Of a stretch of DNA of 64,000 bases, positions 25,133-39,369 are shown one piece after another; the first letter of the stretch is position 1, and each line of letters opens with the position of its first letter. The DNA comes from Pampus argenteus. Its lineage: Eukaryota > Chordata > Actinopteri > Scombriformes > Stromateidae. The notes under the pieces were generated by a model. That model saw nothing but the letters and a program-made list of their open reading frames with translations. It was not told the origin of the DNA and ran no database searches. A program made the translations under genes and the position numbers. Location: the NCBI GenBank assembly GCA_036937835.1, contig CM072880.1, positions 3,852,501 through 3,916,500 on the forward strand. The letters are read 5' to 3'.

Positions 25133-26350
25133 ATTTTCTACCTGGCAGCCTTTTTTTTCCCCCTCCCCTCTTTTGTCCAACTTAATTTTCCACAGAGTAG
25201 TTGTATTGTCAAGTACTATCCTATAATGGGTTTGTTCAGCTTATTACAGCATCACATGTCGTAAGGTCGCTCGCGCCGTACATACGGTAGACGAAGGAGG
25301 AAACTGTCCAGTCACCCAGGAAATATAAGAGCAGTCATGTGACTTACAGAGAAGAGATTTCCTGTCAGGCGTGCATTACACCTGAGATCATGTTAGACAT
25401 TCGGCTGCTCATTCGTGAATAAACACACAGCACATGTTCTTAGCATTACATCCCCTGTAGTCTGAAGCTATTCGCTTTCCCATAAAAGAAGGTGGGAGTC
25501 AACGATCTCAGAGACAATAAAAGTAAAACTTTCTAAATGACGGATATAACTAGAAGTCTAACTGAAGCGATCCTTAAATGAAACACTAGGAAAGAGGCTC
25601 AGGTTTATCTGAGCAGCTCAAAGGTTCACCTCCGCAGCTCCAATCCCATCACACAATTAAAACACTGAAATTTAATTTAGTGTGTAATGAGGCTTATCTT
25701 GGACTTTCTGCTACTTGAACTAAAAAAAAGTCCTGACGGCACCGACGGAGCTCAGGATTCACCCATAAAGAGAAGGGTTATGGTAAACAACTCCACCATA
25801 TGAACCTGGAATCAGTGCATCGGATGTACAGCAGAACAAACAACGTTACATTTAGATCATCGCTGCTTTTCCACCTGCATACTGCAAACTTAAAGACTCA
25901 ACTTAAAGACGTCTCTGCTGCTGTGTGACGCTGCAGATGTTTCTGCAACGTCCCAGATACGTTCAGCACCACCTGAACCACATTATTAGTACGATTCATA
26001 CATGAATCTGTTTCAGATCCACCTGCGTCACATTAATAGCTGCATTCTTAGGGACATTTCATTATGTAATAGATATACAAGCACCTCTGCTGACTAAAGA
26101 CATGCAAACTGTCCCGTTTGTGCTCTCGTTTTTTGATTATGGGCCAATCTTTGAAACCGTCTGCTCGCTGTAAAAAGTAACTTTACTTCCTGTATTTACA
26201 TCCATGGCTTCATTTCCCCCCCAAAGAGTGCTAATCCCACTACAGGCTATCTGTTTACAGCGGTGCATCGGTGTGTGTTTCTGTATGTGGGTGTGTGTGG
26301 GAATAAAGTGCTGCTTTCCATTTCTCAAGTGGGCTTGACATTTACCAGCG

Positions 26351-26351
<1 letters not shown>

Positions 26352-26425
<74 letters not shown>

Positions 26426-26434
26426 AACACACAC
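26352..26434. repeat. (CA)n microsatellite with AAAC interruptions
   Basis: About 30 pure CA units, then imperfect CAAA-interrupted units to the right end. Confidence 0.95.
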
Positions 26435-26609
26435 GTGCTAATTCGAACGAGCTCCACAATGAGCACCTAACAGTAGTTTAAGCTCACAGACTGACACTCT
26501 TCCTATATTGATGTTCATGGACAGGCCACACGAAACATGACAAATCAGTGAAGAAGCGTTAGATCGCCTCTCTCGACACATAAATCAGGAGAAGTTAACG
26601 GTCACGGAG

Positions 26610-26649
26610 CCCTTACTGCTCCTTACTGCTCCTTACTGCTCCTTACTGT
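26610..26649. repeat. Short tandem repeat, 10-bp unit
   Basis: Four consecutive copies of a CCTTACTGCT unit, the last ending in a substitution. A very recent local duplication. Confidence 0.9.
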
Positions 26650-27294
26650 TATATTTCATGTTGTCTTCTCAGTTGTTTTCTTTAGAGCGCGACACTAATT
26701 TATTCCATCAGTGGTTTTCCTGCTGACCTTGCCGTTTAGTTTATTTACAACCTCCGTTAAGCTTCTCATCCTCTGAGGTGACGGTGTCATGAGAAGAAAC
26801 ACGGGAAGACAACAGTATAGGAAGAGATGGGCAGCGGGGGTCTAATTGGCATAATGATTGTTCAGAGGACTTGACATTTGTTATCAAAAAAAAAACCCCC
26901 AATAACACAAAGAAGAGCGTCATCAGAAATGCAGCGTGCAAACTGCTTTTAGAGGAAAAACGATGACCCGGTGTTCAAAGCCTGCTTTAAAAAAAAAAAA
27001 TGATTACACCTTCTACAGCGCTGCCTTTTTGTCAGTAAAGAGCAGAAGACAGATAAGTCCTCATTTTCACTTTCATGCCAGCGCGGTCGTGTCAAATAGG
27101 TGTCACATTTTTGAAAAGGTGCATGTCTCCTTTGGGAATGAAACACTGCTTTTCTGGCGTTATAGGAAATCCTGGCATACTTCGCCTCTAATACGGTACG
27201 AAAAAGCATCCCGGCTTCATGCCAATAATGATGGATAAGGTCAGTGGAAAAAGCACCAAGGTCATGTGATTCACAGCTATGTTGGGATAGTGGT

Positions 27295-27317
27295 TGTGTG
27301 TGTGTGTGTGTGTGTGT
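27295..27317. repeat. (TG)n microsatellite
   Basis: About 11 units. Confidence 0.93.
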
Positions 27318-28551
27318 TTAGTGAAGAAGTGGCCACATTACTGAGTCCTACTAATACATTGTCCCTTTGGTAGACAGGCTCTGAAAGGTTGTTGTTTGGG
27401 ACTGGCCACCTGCCTGAATAGACATTTTTTTTTTCCATGGAGAGAAGGAATTCATTGAATTGATTCCTTTTGTAATTTCCTACTCCACCACTGTACATTT
27501 CTCTCCGCCATGCTTCAGCCGCTCTGCCCTGATTGTTGCCAAGGCAGCTTGACGGGCTGAGGGGAAGTCTGGAGATGCTGCTCAGTGAAACAGAACAGAG
27601 AAAGGTAGCCTTATACACCTTTTCCAGTGGTGTTGCTGCCATGTTACTGCAGAGGTTGAATAATTGCCTCGTAGATTCAGTCCATTTATATCTTGTCTTA
27701 AAATGTGTCTCTCTGCCTGTGAAAGCAACAACCAGGAAGAAAAAAAAAAAAGCTTGTAAATCAATGCCTCTCTTTGTATTGTAGGCTGCAGAGCGAACAT
27801 ATTTTTCTTTATAATGACAGCATTGCATGCAGTGAGGACGTTTTGTTTGATTTTTAAAAGGGAAAGTTGTGGGAGTTCAGTTCAATATCAGCAAGACAAT
27901 AAAGCGTTAAAAGCAATTAAAAGCTACATAGTGTATTTTCACTTTCCTGCTCTGCTTCTCGAATAATTCGTTTAATCTTTTAAGTTAGAGAAAAATAAAC
28001 CCAAAGTATCGGCTTATAAAAGAAAGAGGAACAACTGTAATGATGTCAGCCGAAGGTGCATGAAGGGCTGTAAATTCAAAATGAATTTCAGTCAATGGGA
28101 CATTTACACAGCATCATTATTTATGATTATGAGTCATTACTTGTGGGCAGAGGTGTCAGAAGTATTCACATTCATTACTCAAGTAGAAGTATAGATACTA
28201 GGGTTTAAAAAGACTTCTGTAGAAGTAGAAGTATCACCTCAAGATTTTTACTCAAGTAGAAGTGTAAAAGTACTGGCTTCAAAACTACTTAAAGTAGAAA
28301 AGTAAAAGTAATTTAAAGAGAAAAAAAAGCCATCAAATGTTATAGGCCCTGCACCACAGGGCCCTACAGTGCTCTACACGACACACACCCCCTCCCCCCA
28401 AAACCAGAATTTTTCTAAGGGCTATAATGAATAATGTTATATTAAAATGTTATGTTGAAAAATTCAGCCCCATATATGCCCAATGAAAATGAATGCATTT
28501 GTGTATAATGCAAATGCATTAAAGAACCATATATGTGTGCTACTAAGCACA

Positions 28552-28655
28552 GTACTGGCAACGCGAGTGGAAGCACGGTACTGGCGGCAACGCGAGTGGA
28601 AGCACGGTACTGGCGGCAACGCGAGTGGAAGCACAGTAGTGGCGGCAACGCGAGT
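28552..28655. repeat. 29-bp minisatellite inside the hAT-like element
   Basis: About 3.5 copies of a 29-bp GC-rich unit beginning GTACTGGCGGCAACGCGAGT. The first copy lacks three bases (GGC), copies two and three are nearly identical, and the last is partial with one substitution. The sequence is much richer in CpG than the AT-rich element around it. It keeps overlapping frames open on both strands, which explains the short ORFs here; these are not genes. Confidence 0.9.
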
Positions 28656-29014
28656 CGCGACACTGAAGCATCGCTACGTGCTTCACACCTGAACTACAAC
28701 TCTATAAAACCACTGCTTCGAAGCTTGCTTGCGTGTGACGTGATTTGTAACAGGCAGGGGCGACAGACCAATAGTGTGTCGGAATGGTATATGTTTATAC
28801 TTCTCATCCAATCACAATCAAAATCAGTCTACGTTTTTTTAACAATGAAAAAACCAAGCCCGAAATGAAATATGAGTAACGAGGTTGTTTAAAAAAGGTA
28901 AGGAGTAGAAAGTACCGATAATTGCATGAAAATGTAAGGAGTAAAAGTAAAAAGTCGACTGAAAAATAATTACTCCAGTAAAGTATAGATACCCAAAAAC
29001 TCTACTTAAGTAAG

Positions 29015-29040
29015 GTAACGAAGTATTTGTACTTCGTTAC
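29015..29040. repeat. Perfect subterminal hairpin of the hAT-like element
   Basis: Arms GTAACGAAGTA and TACTTCGTTAC are perfectly complementary over 11 bp around a 4-nt loop, TTTG. The hairpin lies 12 bp inside the right end. Subterminal repeats of this kind often serve as transposase binding sites; that role is inferred here. Confidence 0.85.
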
Positions 29041-32000
29041 TTGACAGGTCTGCTTGTGGGTATTTGTTTTTTTATATAGAGAAAGCTAGCAATCTATTAT
29101 GTATGGTGTGTTTCAAGGGGTTTGTACTTTTGTCTTATGGAGCTGACGGTGTTTTAATATTTGAAACCTCACTCGCATACATTTTAAAAAAATAAAATCA
29201 GATATTAACATCGTCACCGTCCTCCCCCAGGACCAAACGGCAGACAGACAAAGGTAGCGACAAGCCAAGTGAACATTATGGAGCATTAAGAGGTAAATAT
29301 ACACTTCAGGAACGTTGGAAACGGAGCACCAGCTAAATGCTAATGTTGTTACATGTTTCCATCCTTAAAAGATGATAATATGCCAGTACAGTTTTCAGTG
29401 AACAAAATAATATAGTAATATATTTTCAACCTTAAGTTATATCATAATGTTTAAAGGTCAGTATGCAAATTAGCATGAAAACCTTGTTGATTGTTTGTTA
29501 TGATACTGCTTGCTTGAGTAATAGACCTGATATATTATAGAAATATTCCATTTAAAATGACAATTAGGATGCAATATGTAATAGTTTTGATACACATTTT
29601 AAATATGAAGTCTTAACAACATCTTATCTAACGTCAATACCGCAGTGTTTCTCACTGAAGCCTTTTCCTCTCACCTGCAGTAAAGCTCATTATAAATAAC
29701 GTCCATATGCTTTGCAGCTCTCACTATTTTCCTCTCACCTCGTGAACTCGGAGAAATTCACTGACTTTTTAAAAAAAAAGCCTGGAGCAACAATACAATT
29801 AGCTAAAATGCAAATGGATCCATTTCTCAGTTGGCCCTCATTCACCAGCAGCAGTGAGAATTGGTAATATGCAATGAGAAAGACTCCTGTGTGCTGGGGC
29901 ATAGCAAGCAAGCGCGGGATGATGTATGAGAGGAATTTGTTATTGTCCAGGGGGAGTCCGCCTGTGATGGACAGGGGAACACTTCAACTGCAATGACAAG
30001 ATTTTACTACGGTAGCATGCAGCCAAGTTGAAACTAGTCTGGTCAAATAGTGCAGAATAGATCAATCTATGTCTGCTCTTAATCCGGTTCGACTGCTAAG
30101 GATAGCACCCAGGGGTTTTATGATATCAACCCCACTCTGCATGATTGTCTTTAAAAGCTTCCTCTCTACTATATACCTCTATAAGATATTGAAACGCTTT
30201 CTCTCCACAGTGCGGTGGGTTATATTCCCATCGCCTCATAATGGGCTCAAAGCAGACAAATAGCATCTGTTTCTCAAACACAGTGATGGTGTTTATGAGC
30301 ATATCAGGCACATCTCTTCTTTAGTTTAAAATCGACATGGCGATCGAAAAAAAATAGTTTCGATCCTTCACTTCTCTACAGGTAGCAATACAACAGTAGC
30401 AGCATACTCAAGGTCAGATGACACTGGATTTAACTACTTCATGTACTGGTTACTATAGCGATGTATCAGGTGTTATGCTCTTATCAGACGTTTTGATTGC
30501 ATTTTTTTCACTCCATTCTATAAATGTTCTTCGACTTTCACAATTTCAATTCAATTTCACTTTATTTCAGACACATAGGTCTTTTTTTTTTGGGTAAAAG
30601 GAAAAGCTCTATTACAGTTTACTGTTATTATGTCTGAGCTCTATGACCCCTACTATATATTACATACAGTCATGTTAGATACAGTCAGGTGATACCAGTA
30701 AAATCAATATAATAATAATAATATCAGTAAGTTATTTGAGGGGGATGCACTCCCCTTGTTAATCTGCCATCACCCCTCTCCATCCCCTGGTACCAGGGAG
30801 AGTATAGGGGCATAATGGTTGTTGAATATGTTATTCTAGTGGTTCATTGATCATTTATTAGACTGAGATTTGTGTAAGTTAGAAACTGTGAAATACCAGC
30901 GGTCTAACTGTGCTTTGTATTGATGAATCGATGGTGCTGTCCGTGGTGCTGAGGTGCCTTTTTTCTCTCAGTCCCGCCTTTCTGTCGCTTTCATCTTGGA
31001 TCTATAATATTCTCTGAACTGTACACTGTCATTACTTAATTATATACTATATTGTAGCCTGTGTACTCTATAGAGTAATGTCACCTTCATGATCAAAGTG
31101 ACAAGTAGCAATGTGTAGGCTCATAAAGAAACACTGTGTGTGTGTGCTGCCTGTGTGTGTGTGTGTTGGTTGGTGCTGTGGGGGCAGGGCGGGGTTCTTC
31201 CATTAGTTAAAAATTGAACAAACTAAAATTATAACTGCAATAACTACTGTGTAATTATCGGTGCAAACTTTGCATGTTGTTGGAGCCTAACTTTATAATG
31301 CCAAATGTATTAAATTTGATACAAGCCTATTGCATCACCTTATATACAAGGTATTCTCCTTTCCTCAACTTGCAGCTGCAGCTCTTCATTAGCAGCATTA
31401 ATCTACACTTAAGAAAGTGTTTGACTGTAATGAAAACACAAACTGCAGCGCAGGCTACAGTATCCGCAACAGTCCCGTGGCCAATAAGCAGGATGCTTTG
31501 TCACAGCGAGGGACATTTCATTTAATTTTGTTCTCAGCTCTCTACAATTAACAGTTTGCAGAATGATATTTCTTATTTATGTGCGGCCCCCGTGAGCCAC
31601 GTTGTGCTCAATAGCCTGTATTGTAAAAGGATGACAGGCAATTTTTTGGCTTCAAAGGCTTGGCAACAGCTCAGTGGAATTTAAACGACCTCAAAAATTC
31701 ACAGGTTTAATTTATGGACCTACCATGCAGAAAAGCAGAAATATTATCGGTATAATGCAATCAAAACAAGCTAATTTTTCACATTTTATGCACTTATACT
31801 CTTATTGTGGGTTATGCATATGAATGCTGTGTGCTCTGCTCCTCCTGAGTCAAATTCCAAAAGAGTTATTGCGGGGATATATTTTGCATTGCCTCTTTTC
31901 TGGTGGTGTTGCACAGAGGAGGTGGTCAGCCATCTGCAGCCATGCTATGACCTACATGTCAGCAGAGGCTCGGTTCAACAACAGCTGCCCTTTCCTGTAG

Positions 32001-35000
32001 CGTCACCTACCATGAGAAGATGCATCTCTGTCACCCCCCTGACCCCCCTCGGGGTTTGTAAATGTACATATTTCTGCTGGTAGTGCAGCAGGGCGCTGTG
32101 ACCTGGCCAACACCGAGAGGTGAAGTCACGCTCTCTGTTGTGAAGTGCAGCTGCCCTGACCATACGTTCACACCGCAAGCAACACAAATAATTAAGTTAC
32201 CGGAAATTCATTCATTTCATATTGAGTTAAGCAGCCGGGAAAACGGACAGGTTTTCCTGCTTGGCTGTTTCCAATGTCAATTTTAATTTTAATTTTTAAT
32301 CATTTCGCCTGCCAAGTGCAAAACGGATGAGAAGTTTACTCTAGTCAGAACTGCTGGTATTTGGGTCCCGGGGTGAGTTATCTTATGCATTTGGAGTTGA
32401 GTCTTGAGTTGGTAAAGCTTATAAAACTGCAATATGTAAACACAATAATATGGGAAAAGTATCCAGGTATGTCTCTGTCCTGTGGTATTAATCACTGAAA
32501 ACAGCATTGAATGTTTTGGTTGAAGGGACCTGTAGGATACATAAACCGAGAGCCTCAGTTTGAAACACTCCTCCGATGGACTTTGATAACACAAATTTCC
32601 ATCATGCCGTGTTTACGCCTGTGACTGCTTCTCCGTCTTATTGCCAGGCAAAATGTTCAAAGGTAATATCTGCCTGGAAGAAACTTTGTGTAACGCAATC
32701 GACAAAGAAAAGAAAAAGAAAAAGAAAAAAAACAAGCTTGCATCGCAAACTTCAAAGAATCCCCAACACTTCAAAAGCTTCTTCATGGTTCGGTGACTAA
32801 TCTTCAAAGTCATGCCAAGGATTGAACTGATAGCGCCGCTGTGTATAGCAGGTACAAACATTCTTGTCAGCGCCACTGAAGTGTGAGGTGTAGAGAAAGG
32901 AAGAGGAGATAAAACCCAAAGCTAATTGAGACAAAGTCTGTCCCTCGCCCGTGTGAAATACAAAGCCCCTGGCTGAAGACATTTGGTAATTACCAGCGCC
33001 AGAGAACCAATCAGTCAAATGAATACACCATCAGAGGTTGAAGCCAGACATTAAGGTAAATTAGAGAACTATTGGTGATCCTGGAGGCCTATTCCAGCCT
33101 TGCAGTAGACCTATCTTACCCCCGTTTGCTGCCTTGTGCATCACAGCCATCTCGAGAAATTATTTGGTGAAATATGGCCTCAAGTGTTACAAGTACAGAG
33201 AAACCTGATGACATATAGACTTTCTACAGTTTCTCTTTCAGCACCTGGTCGATCGATGTTTCTCTACAAATTGACATTGACAGTATGCTTTGTCTTAAAG
33301 TTGCAGAAAGAACTCATTAACACATTTCTTTACCTGCTATTAAATGGATAATACAGCCTAAATTATGTCAATCTTTGGTAGAGCGAAATGCAACAGAAGA
33401 ACGCCTCAAGTACTGGATGTGTTGCAACAAACTTATGATTTTTGTTCATACCAAAGAGAAACATCTATATACGAGTTTCTGTAAATCACTTATAGGTGCT
33501 ACTTAAGAAATATTTGAAGGGTTTCTTGCATAAAACAGCTTTTGTCTCATTTTGAACCGAGCACATGAATGTATTTGAACTGGACATACAATAAAAACTA
33601 CTATATGGACATTTATTTACTGAATGCAAATACATTAAATGACTATTGTAGGAAAAAAATGCATAAATAAATAGTAACATAAATGGGAAATTATATAAAG
33701 GAAATCTTAAGGATTATACATATATTTATATATTAAGAAACTGAGACATGTACGCTGTTGATTTATGCAGTTTTACAGTTATAACCCCTCCTCCTTCTAT
33801 CCCACTTATGCAGACAAAGATAATAAATATGACCCAGTTTGCAGAGATTTACAGGAGGTGGTTTGTGGGAATGTTTGTGTATGTATATATATATGTATGC
33901 TAGCTTGACCCCCTCTTTAGCTTTGCAGATCTGAGACATAAACAGTACATGTATGAGTAAAATATTATTTTGCAGACATGAATCGATGCGAGACAAAAGC
34001 AGAGCGCAGCAGGTGCTCAATTCAATCGATTTCTTTCCTCAATTTAAAATGTGCATATCAAAGTAGCCTCATGTAGTGAAGGACAAAGTTCCCAAAAAAA
34101 AATCAAAGGAGATGCTGCATTCAAGGGCTACAGTTTAATAACCCAGAAGTCCCAAAAGAGCCTGAACTGAAATCTATACTTTAAATCCAAAACAAGTCCT
34201 CGTATTTGCACAGTGGTGTCATGCAGAAGAAGACTAAAACTAAAGAAATTCATACAGAAACTTAACTGGAATTTGTTCAACAGCTCCATTTAATTGGCTG
34301 CATGCGGTGCCTCCATTAAAAATGGCTTCCTCCTTTGCCGTCTGTAAATAGACGCGCCGTCACTCCCCCTCATTTCATTTCCCTTTAATTGCACCGTGTT
34401 CGTAGTATAACAGTAAAGTAAATTTAAACCGGTCTCAATATTTGCTGACAGCTCTACACTTTACCGAGCGGCGAGTGGAAGATCTGCAGAAACACGTTAA
34501 GACACGCTTGATGAAGGGGCGGATATCTCTTCTCCTCTTTCTTTGTGGGATCTAAACATAATTGTAGCAGGTAGTAATTGCTGCTAATTCCACCTATTCT
34601 CAACTAGTCAAACCACAGCTCGCTCACTCCAAACCAGTAATTGCAAGGCTCAGTTACAAAGTTTAAAGCACTTGCAGCTAGCTGGAGCCCGAGGGAACCC
34701 TCAAGGGCCTCCCTGGGCAATGAAGCCGTCATTGTGCTTCATGAAGTGCTGCAGTTTTTTTTCATTTTTACTTCCTGCCCTCACATATTTTCATTTATCA
34801 GGTCTGTATGACATGCAGAATAAGAGCTGCAGACTTCAGTAAAAAATGGATCAGAATGAATCTACACACACAAATAGAGACGCGCGCACTGAACACAGAT
34901 ACATGAAGTCAGTCACACACACACCCAACACACAAATATCGCAGACATTAAAGCGACGGAGAACCTCACACGGCGGACTGATCGCAGTCCTTGAAGTATA

Positions 35001-36013
35001 AGTTTTGACAGTTTGACAGCACATGCTGTCTTTTGTGAAGCAGAAGAGTCTCGTGGAGTCTCTCTGCCGCCCTCGACGCTAATAAAAACACACACAGCGT
35101 ATGGCTTTAATACATAACACCGGCGAAACTTCACCGCATGAGACGAAACAAACACTCAAAAATAAACCTGAGAAAAAAAACAAAACAAAAAAACCTGACG
35201 TGTTAAGAAAGCAGGATTATCATTTGCATCTGAAGGGTTTCATTTCAAAATAAGACAATCAATCATCCCCCAAAAAAAGATGCAGAGAAGTTGCTTTAAA
35301 TGGTTTTAAACATCATATCTGACAAATAATAACTGTCAGAAAGAAACCGAATATTAGAAAAATGCATTTCAAGCTCTTGACCTGAATGAAACCCTTCATT
35401 TCCCTTCTAGAGCCTCACAGGATGACATGTAAGCCTTAAAGCGCCGTGCAAAAGCCAGAACACATAATAACATACTACATACTGCGGATGAACGCTTACA
35501 TCCTCTTAAGAGCAATGCACGAAGTCAAGCACTCAAATAGCCAATAAAAATGACACAAGTTCTCATGAGGGGAACGTTGCTTTGAGGCTCGCGGATGGAT
35601 CTTTAAATGGAAACACCATCAGGGATGATTTCTTTCTGTTGGTGTGAAAACTACGTGTCCCACATTCTGAATAAAGCTTACTTAAAAATGACTCTCCTCA
35701 AAAATAATATCTGTGAATGATGGGGGAGAAAAAAAAATCAGTTTGGTGAAAATCGTGACACATGAAATCTTATCCATGAGGATTAAGAGGCTCTATATCT
35801 GTCAAATCCTAAAATAACATAAGGTGAAGTGATGCTGCTAAACCTTTGATCCTCCTCCCCGTCTCCCTCTCAGGCTTTATCACATCATCCATTTCCTCAC
35901 TTGTTTGTTGCGGTGACTGACACCTCGTACTCAGCCTTATACAATATCTGTCAGATTTCATTATTAATGCTGATAAAGTGCCAGATGAATCGTCATCGTG
36001 AATAAACCACCCT

Positions 36014-36062
36014 GGGCGGAGGGAGGCGGAGGAGGAAGGCGGAGGAAGGAGGAGAGCAGAGA
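36014..36062. repeat. GGA/GGC-rich purine tract
   Basis: About 49 bp of nearly pure purine on the plus strand with many GG and GGG runs. Low-complexity, with potential for triplex or G-quadruplex structure. No gene feature is attached. Confidence 0.75.
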
Positions 36063-37890
36063 GGTCACGAAATGATCAAAGAATGGCGAGGATGTAGGAG
36101 ACAGACGGGGCGTTTTTTTTCTCCTCGTCACTGGAGAGTTTAAAATACAAAGATAAAGCGCTTTTTCATGGAAGAGTGAATCCTGTTAATTTGTCATGCT
36201 GGTGGAGTAATAACAAGTATTACACAATAATAAGCTTCCCATGTGGATTCTCCTGTAATCACTGCAAAATGATTCACCTAAAAAAAATAAAATCTAATTC
36301 TCACTTATGACATGCTTTGATTTATCTGCATGCAAAGTTATGGATTTACTTTAATGCAATTATAAACACTGTCATGTGATAATCACGGTGCACTGATTCC
36401 CTGCTTCGCCTTGCAGAGTTGAAGAGGATTAAGGCCGGGTTACGTTCATTGCTAACCCAATAATATGACAGAGCCGCGGGCAGCTTAGTGTTTACTGCCT
36501 CACATCTCTCAGAGGAGCTGAGAAGCACAGCGTAGACAGGCCTGATGTTTTTTCTCTCCATCACCTCTGCTCCTTCTCACGCTAAATCACTACTGATACC
36601 TACTGCACTGCACCGCTCCCTGAGCCTCTACATTATACAACAGCTGCAACTGACTGCAGAGCTTTGAGTTTGTCGCATATAGGTTGTAATCAGCATGCAG
36701 TGTGAGTTAATGCTGTTGATATTATAGCGTTTAAAAACCCGCCTATTGTCATCATATATAACTTAATTCATATCGTGTTAAAAGACTTCACCGTAGTAAT
36801 GAAACTTATGAACGTCTTCCTGTAGTGTTTCCAAAACATCATGAAATATGAATAACTCAGCGTCCCAAACAAGGTGTAAATACATTTATATATGATCGGC
36901 TTATTTATTAGTTAGTTATTCGTCATGTTTTTGGCTATCTGACGAATATAAGTCCAATATTCAATCTGTCTTTAGCTCTAGTTTGGTCTCCACCAGATCT
37001 TGAAGGACATATCTGCTGTTTGGTGTCGAGCAGGAAGCAGGAAGCTTCTGTATTTTGTGGTCGTCAGTCATCAGAAGTCCTCGACTACATAACAACAAAC
37101 ATTTTCAAGTCTATCACTCACGACGGCAGCACGGCGGTTAGTTCGAGAGACACTGACAGCGCGCACATACTGCACATATTTTCTGTGACAAAAATATGAC
37201 GCTTTCTAACGAGTGTTGAGGAAAACTGGAGCTGCAGTTTGTCATATTTTGACGTATCCAACACGAGTACGCAGTACGACGATGGTGACAGTGAAGAAAG
37301 CATGTCTTGTTATTGTTAATCTATGTCTTTCTTTTTTACATCACTGTCACTTGATATTTATTATATCTTAGGAGATATAATCATCCAAAAAATAAAATAA
37401 ATAAATAAATAAAAATTATGAGCAGCAATTTGCAAGTTTGGCATGAAAGTCTAACGTAGAAATCTCACAGCTAATATCATCGGCTCAATCATTTTAAATG
37501 CCTTTAATGAAATGACTGAATCTGAAGTGTCGAGCACTGAGACTCTTTTGTGTACTGCTGAATCCACTTCTTAATGTTGCATCTCGCTTATTAACATTTT
37601 CAATGACAAAGACGACCACCAGCAGCTCTATTATTCAGTATGCAGCAGACGTGTAATGACTCTCTTCTACTAATGACTCACCCGGGAGCTTATTGATGAA
37701 AATGTATTTGTGTGTGTAATAATAAACAGAAGATGAAAAACAATATGATGGATAGAAATTCAATGTCACTTTCAAAACAACAATATTAAGATTAATAAAT
37801 AAAAATAAAAATAAAAACTTTCCGCATGAATAGTTTAGTTTGCCCACTTTGTTTTTGTAACTTTGTGTAACTTTGTTTACGGTGTAACAG

Positions 37891-37947
37891 TTGTGTTGTG
37901 TTGTGTTGTGTTGTGTTGTGTTGTGTTGTGTTGTGTTGTGTTGTGTT
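37891..37947. repeat. (TTGTG)n pentanucleotide satellite
   Basis: About eleven perfect TTGTG units; preceding TTTGTGTAAC words suggest it grew from a local seed. Confidence 0.96.
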
Positions 37948-38109
37948 GCCTACAGGCCAAAAACCAACGATGACACTCGTCTTTCCATTGATACAGAAGA
38001 TAACAGCTCAAATCATTGTTGTGACACTGATCGATCGCTTTAATGTCCACTAACTATTTATCCCTAAATATCTTTAAAGGCTAATAAATCATCTCATTAC
38101 ACACCAGCT

Positions 38110-38110
<1 letters not shown>

Positions 38111-38188
<78 letters not shown>
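38111..38188. repeat. (AC)n microsatellite, 39 units
   Basis: Longest perfect dinucleotide array in the window, 78 bp without interruption. Confidence 0.97.
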
Positions 38189-38190
<2 letters not shown>

Positions 38191-39369
38191 TATTCTGTAT
38201 CTACTTGGTTTAAGGTTTGTTAAAGTATTTTAACCTGAGACTTGACTTGAAGTAAAAGAGACTCTCCCCCTAAAACACTCTTTACCCGTCGATGAGCAGG
38301 TTAGCGTTCAGGAGATTTAACCATTGCTTATCAAATATAAAGTTATCTGTTCCACTTCATGTGTGGGCAAGTTTCACCCATGAAAATGTTACTGAAGAGT
38401 GAAAAGAAGGAATCAGCTGACGTTTGTGTAGCCAACACGTTAAGAGAATATTATTATTATTAAATATACTTAAGATGATGATTAAAGCATTATGAGTGAA
38501 AGAAAAGCAAAAGTCACTTTAAATAACAAATCTGTTGCTACAGATGAATCTTAAATTATGTCCAATGTTTGGTTGCAAAGTACAAAACTAACAAACACGT
38601 TTTTGTTTTTTAAATGTCTGCAGATTTTATAAGTTAAGGCCTCATTTGTACATTTTCTTTGTACAACAACCTTCTACAAATGTTTAAGTTTTTATACGAA
38701 GACCTGCAGAGTCTCTTAAGTTCAAGCAACAGTGAATCTCTGCTGGTGAATGACGTGTAATATGTTCACTGTAAATACTCACAAACAACGAGCATCAAGA
38801 ACAAATGATATGTTTGTTTTAATCACTGCAGGAAAGCGTCATCTCAGTCATCCAGGTGGTGTCAGAACAAACACAAACAATACACTGGATTTGTTGTCCT
38901 TTGTTTTAAACGCTTTCCTCTCAGGTCATGTTGTGATAAATCTTCATTATTTACATCCGTGCAGGCCGTGATCCGTGACCGCTGCTGGAGGAGGACGCGG
39001 TGGACGACGCGCGCTCGTCACCCTCTTCAGGTGATGTCACTTTTCCAGGTCACGTCCTGTTTCCCGGCACTAGGCCAGTAGGCGAGTTGGAAAAATGCCC
39101 ACGTATTGATTTTATGGCAGTTGTTTGAATAGTAACAGAGCTGTAAGCGGCAGGCTATTGTCAGCCTCCGGGTTGTCGTACATTATACGGCCTCTTTAAC
39201 AGTTTGTCTTCGCTTTCTAAAAATGTTTTCATTGTATTTCTTGTGTGTGGCTTTATTATTCTTTAAATGAGTCTGGATCTGATGGATTTTAATCTCCTGA
39301 CTGCAGCGTTCGGACACGTCTTCATCCTGCTCTTCGTTTTGCGATGCTACCTCTACTTCCTCCTCGCGA

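Larger units (their letters stand above)
28148..29052. mobile_element. Non-autonomous hAT-like DNA transposon (905 bp) with 8-bp target duplication
   Basis: The element is flanked by a perfect 8-bp direct repeat, CTTGTGGG (28140-28147 and 29053-29060), the target-site length of hAT transposons. The termini are inverted and imperfect: CAGAGGTGTC on the left and GACAGGTCTG on the right. Both ends share the direct motif AAGTATAGATAC (28187-28198 and 28981-28992). Many AAGTA/TACTT subterminal motifs occur, a style I recognise from abundant fish hAT MITEs. No transposase frame is present, so movement would depend on an enzyme supplied elsewhere. A short GC-rich minisatellite lies inside. Confidence 0.87.

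Noticed and set aside
27277..27828. 183-codon minus-strand ORF, the longest in the window
   Set aside because: It contains a poly-Phe run and ends in a His/Thr run from the (TG)n array, with no recognisable domain or splice signal.
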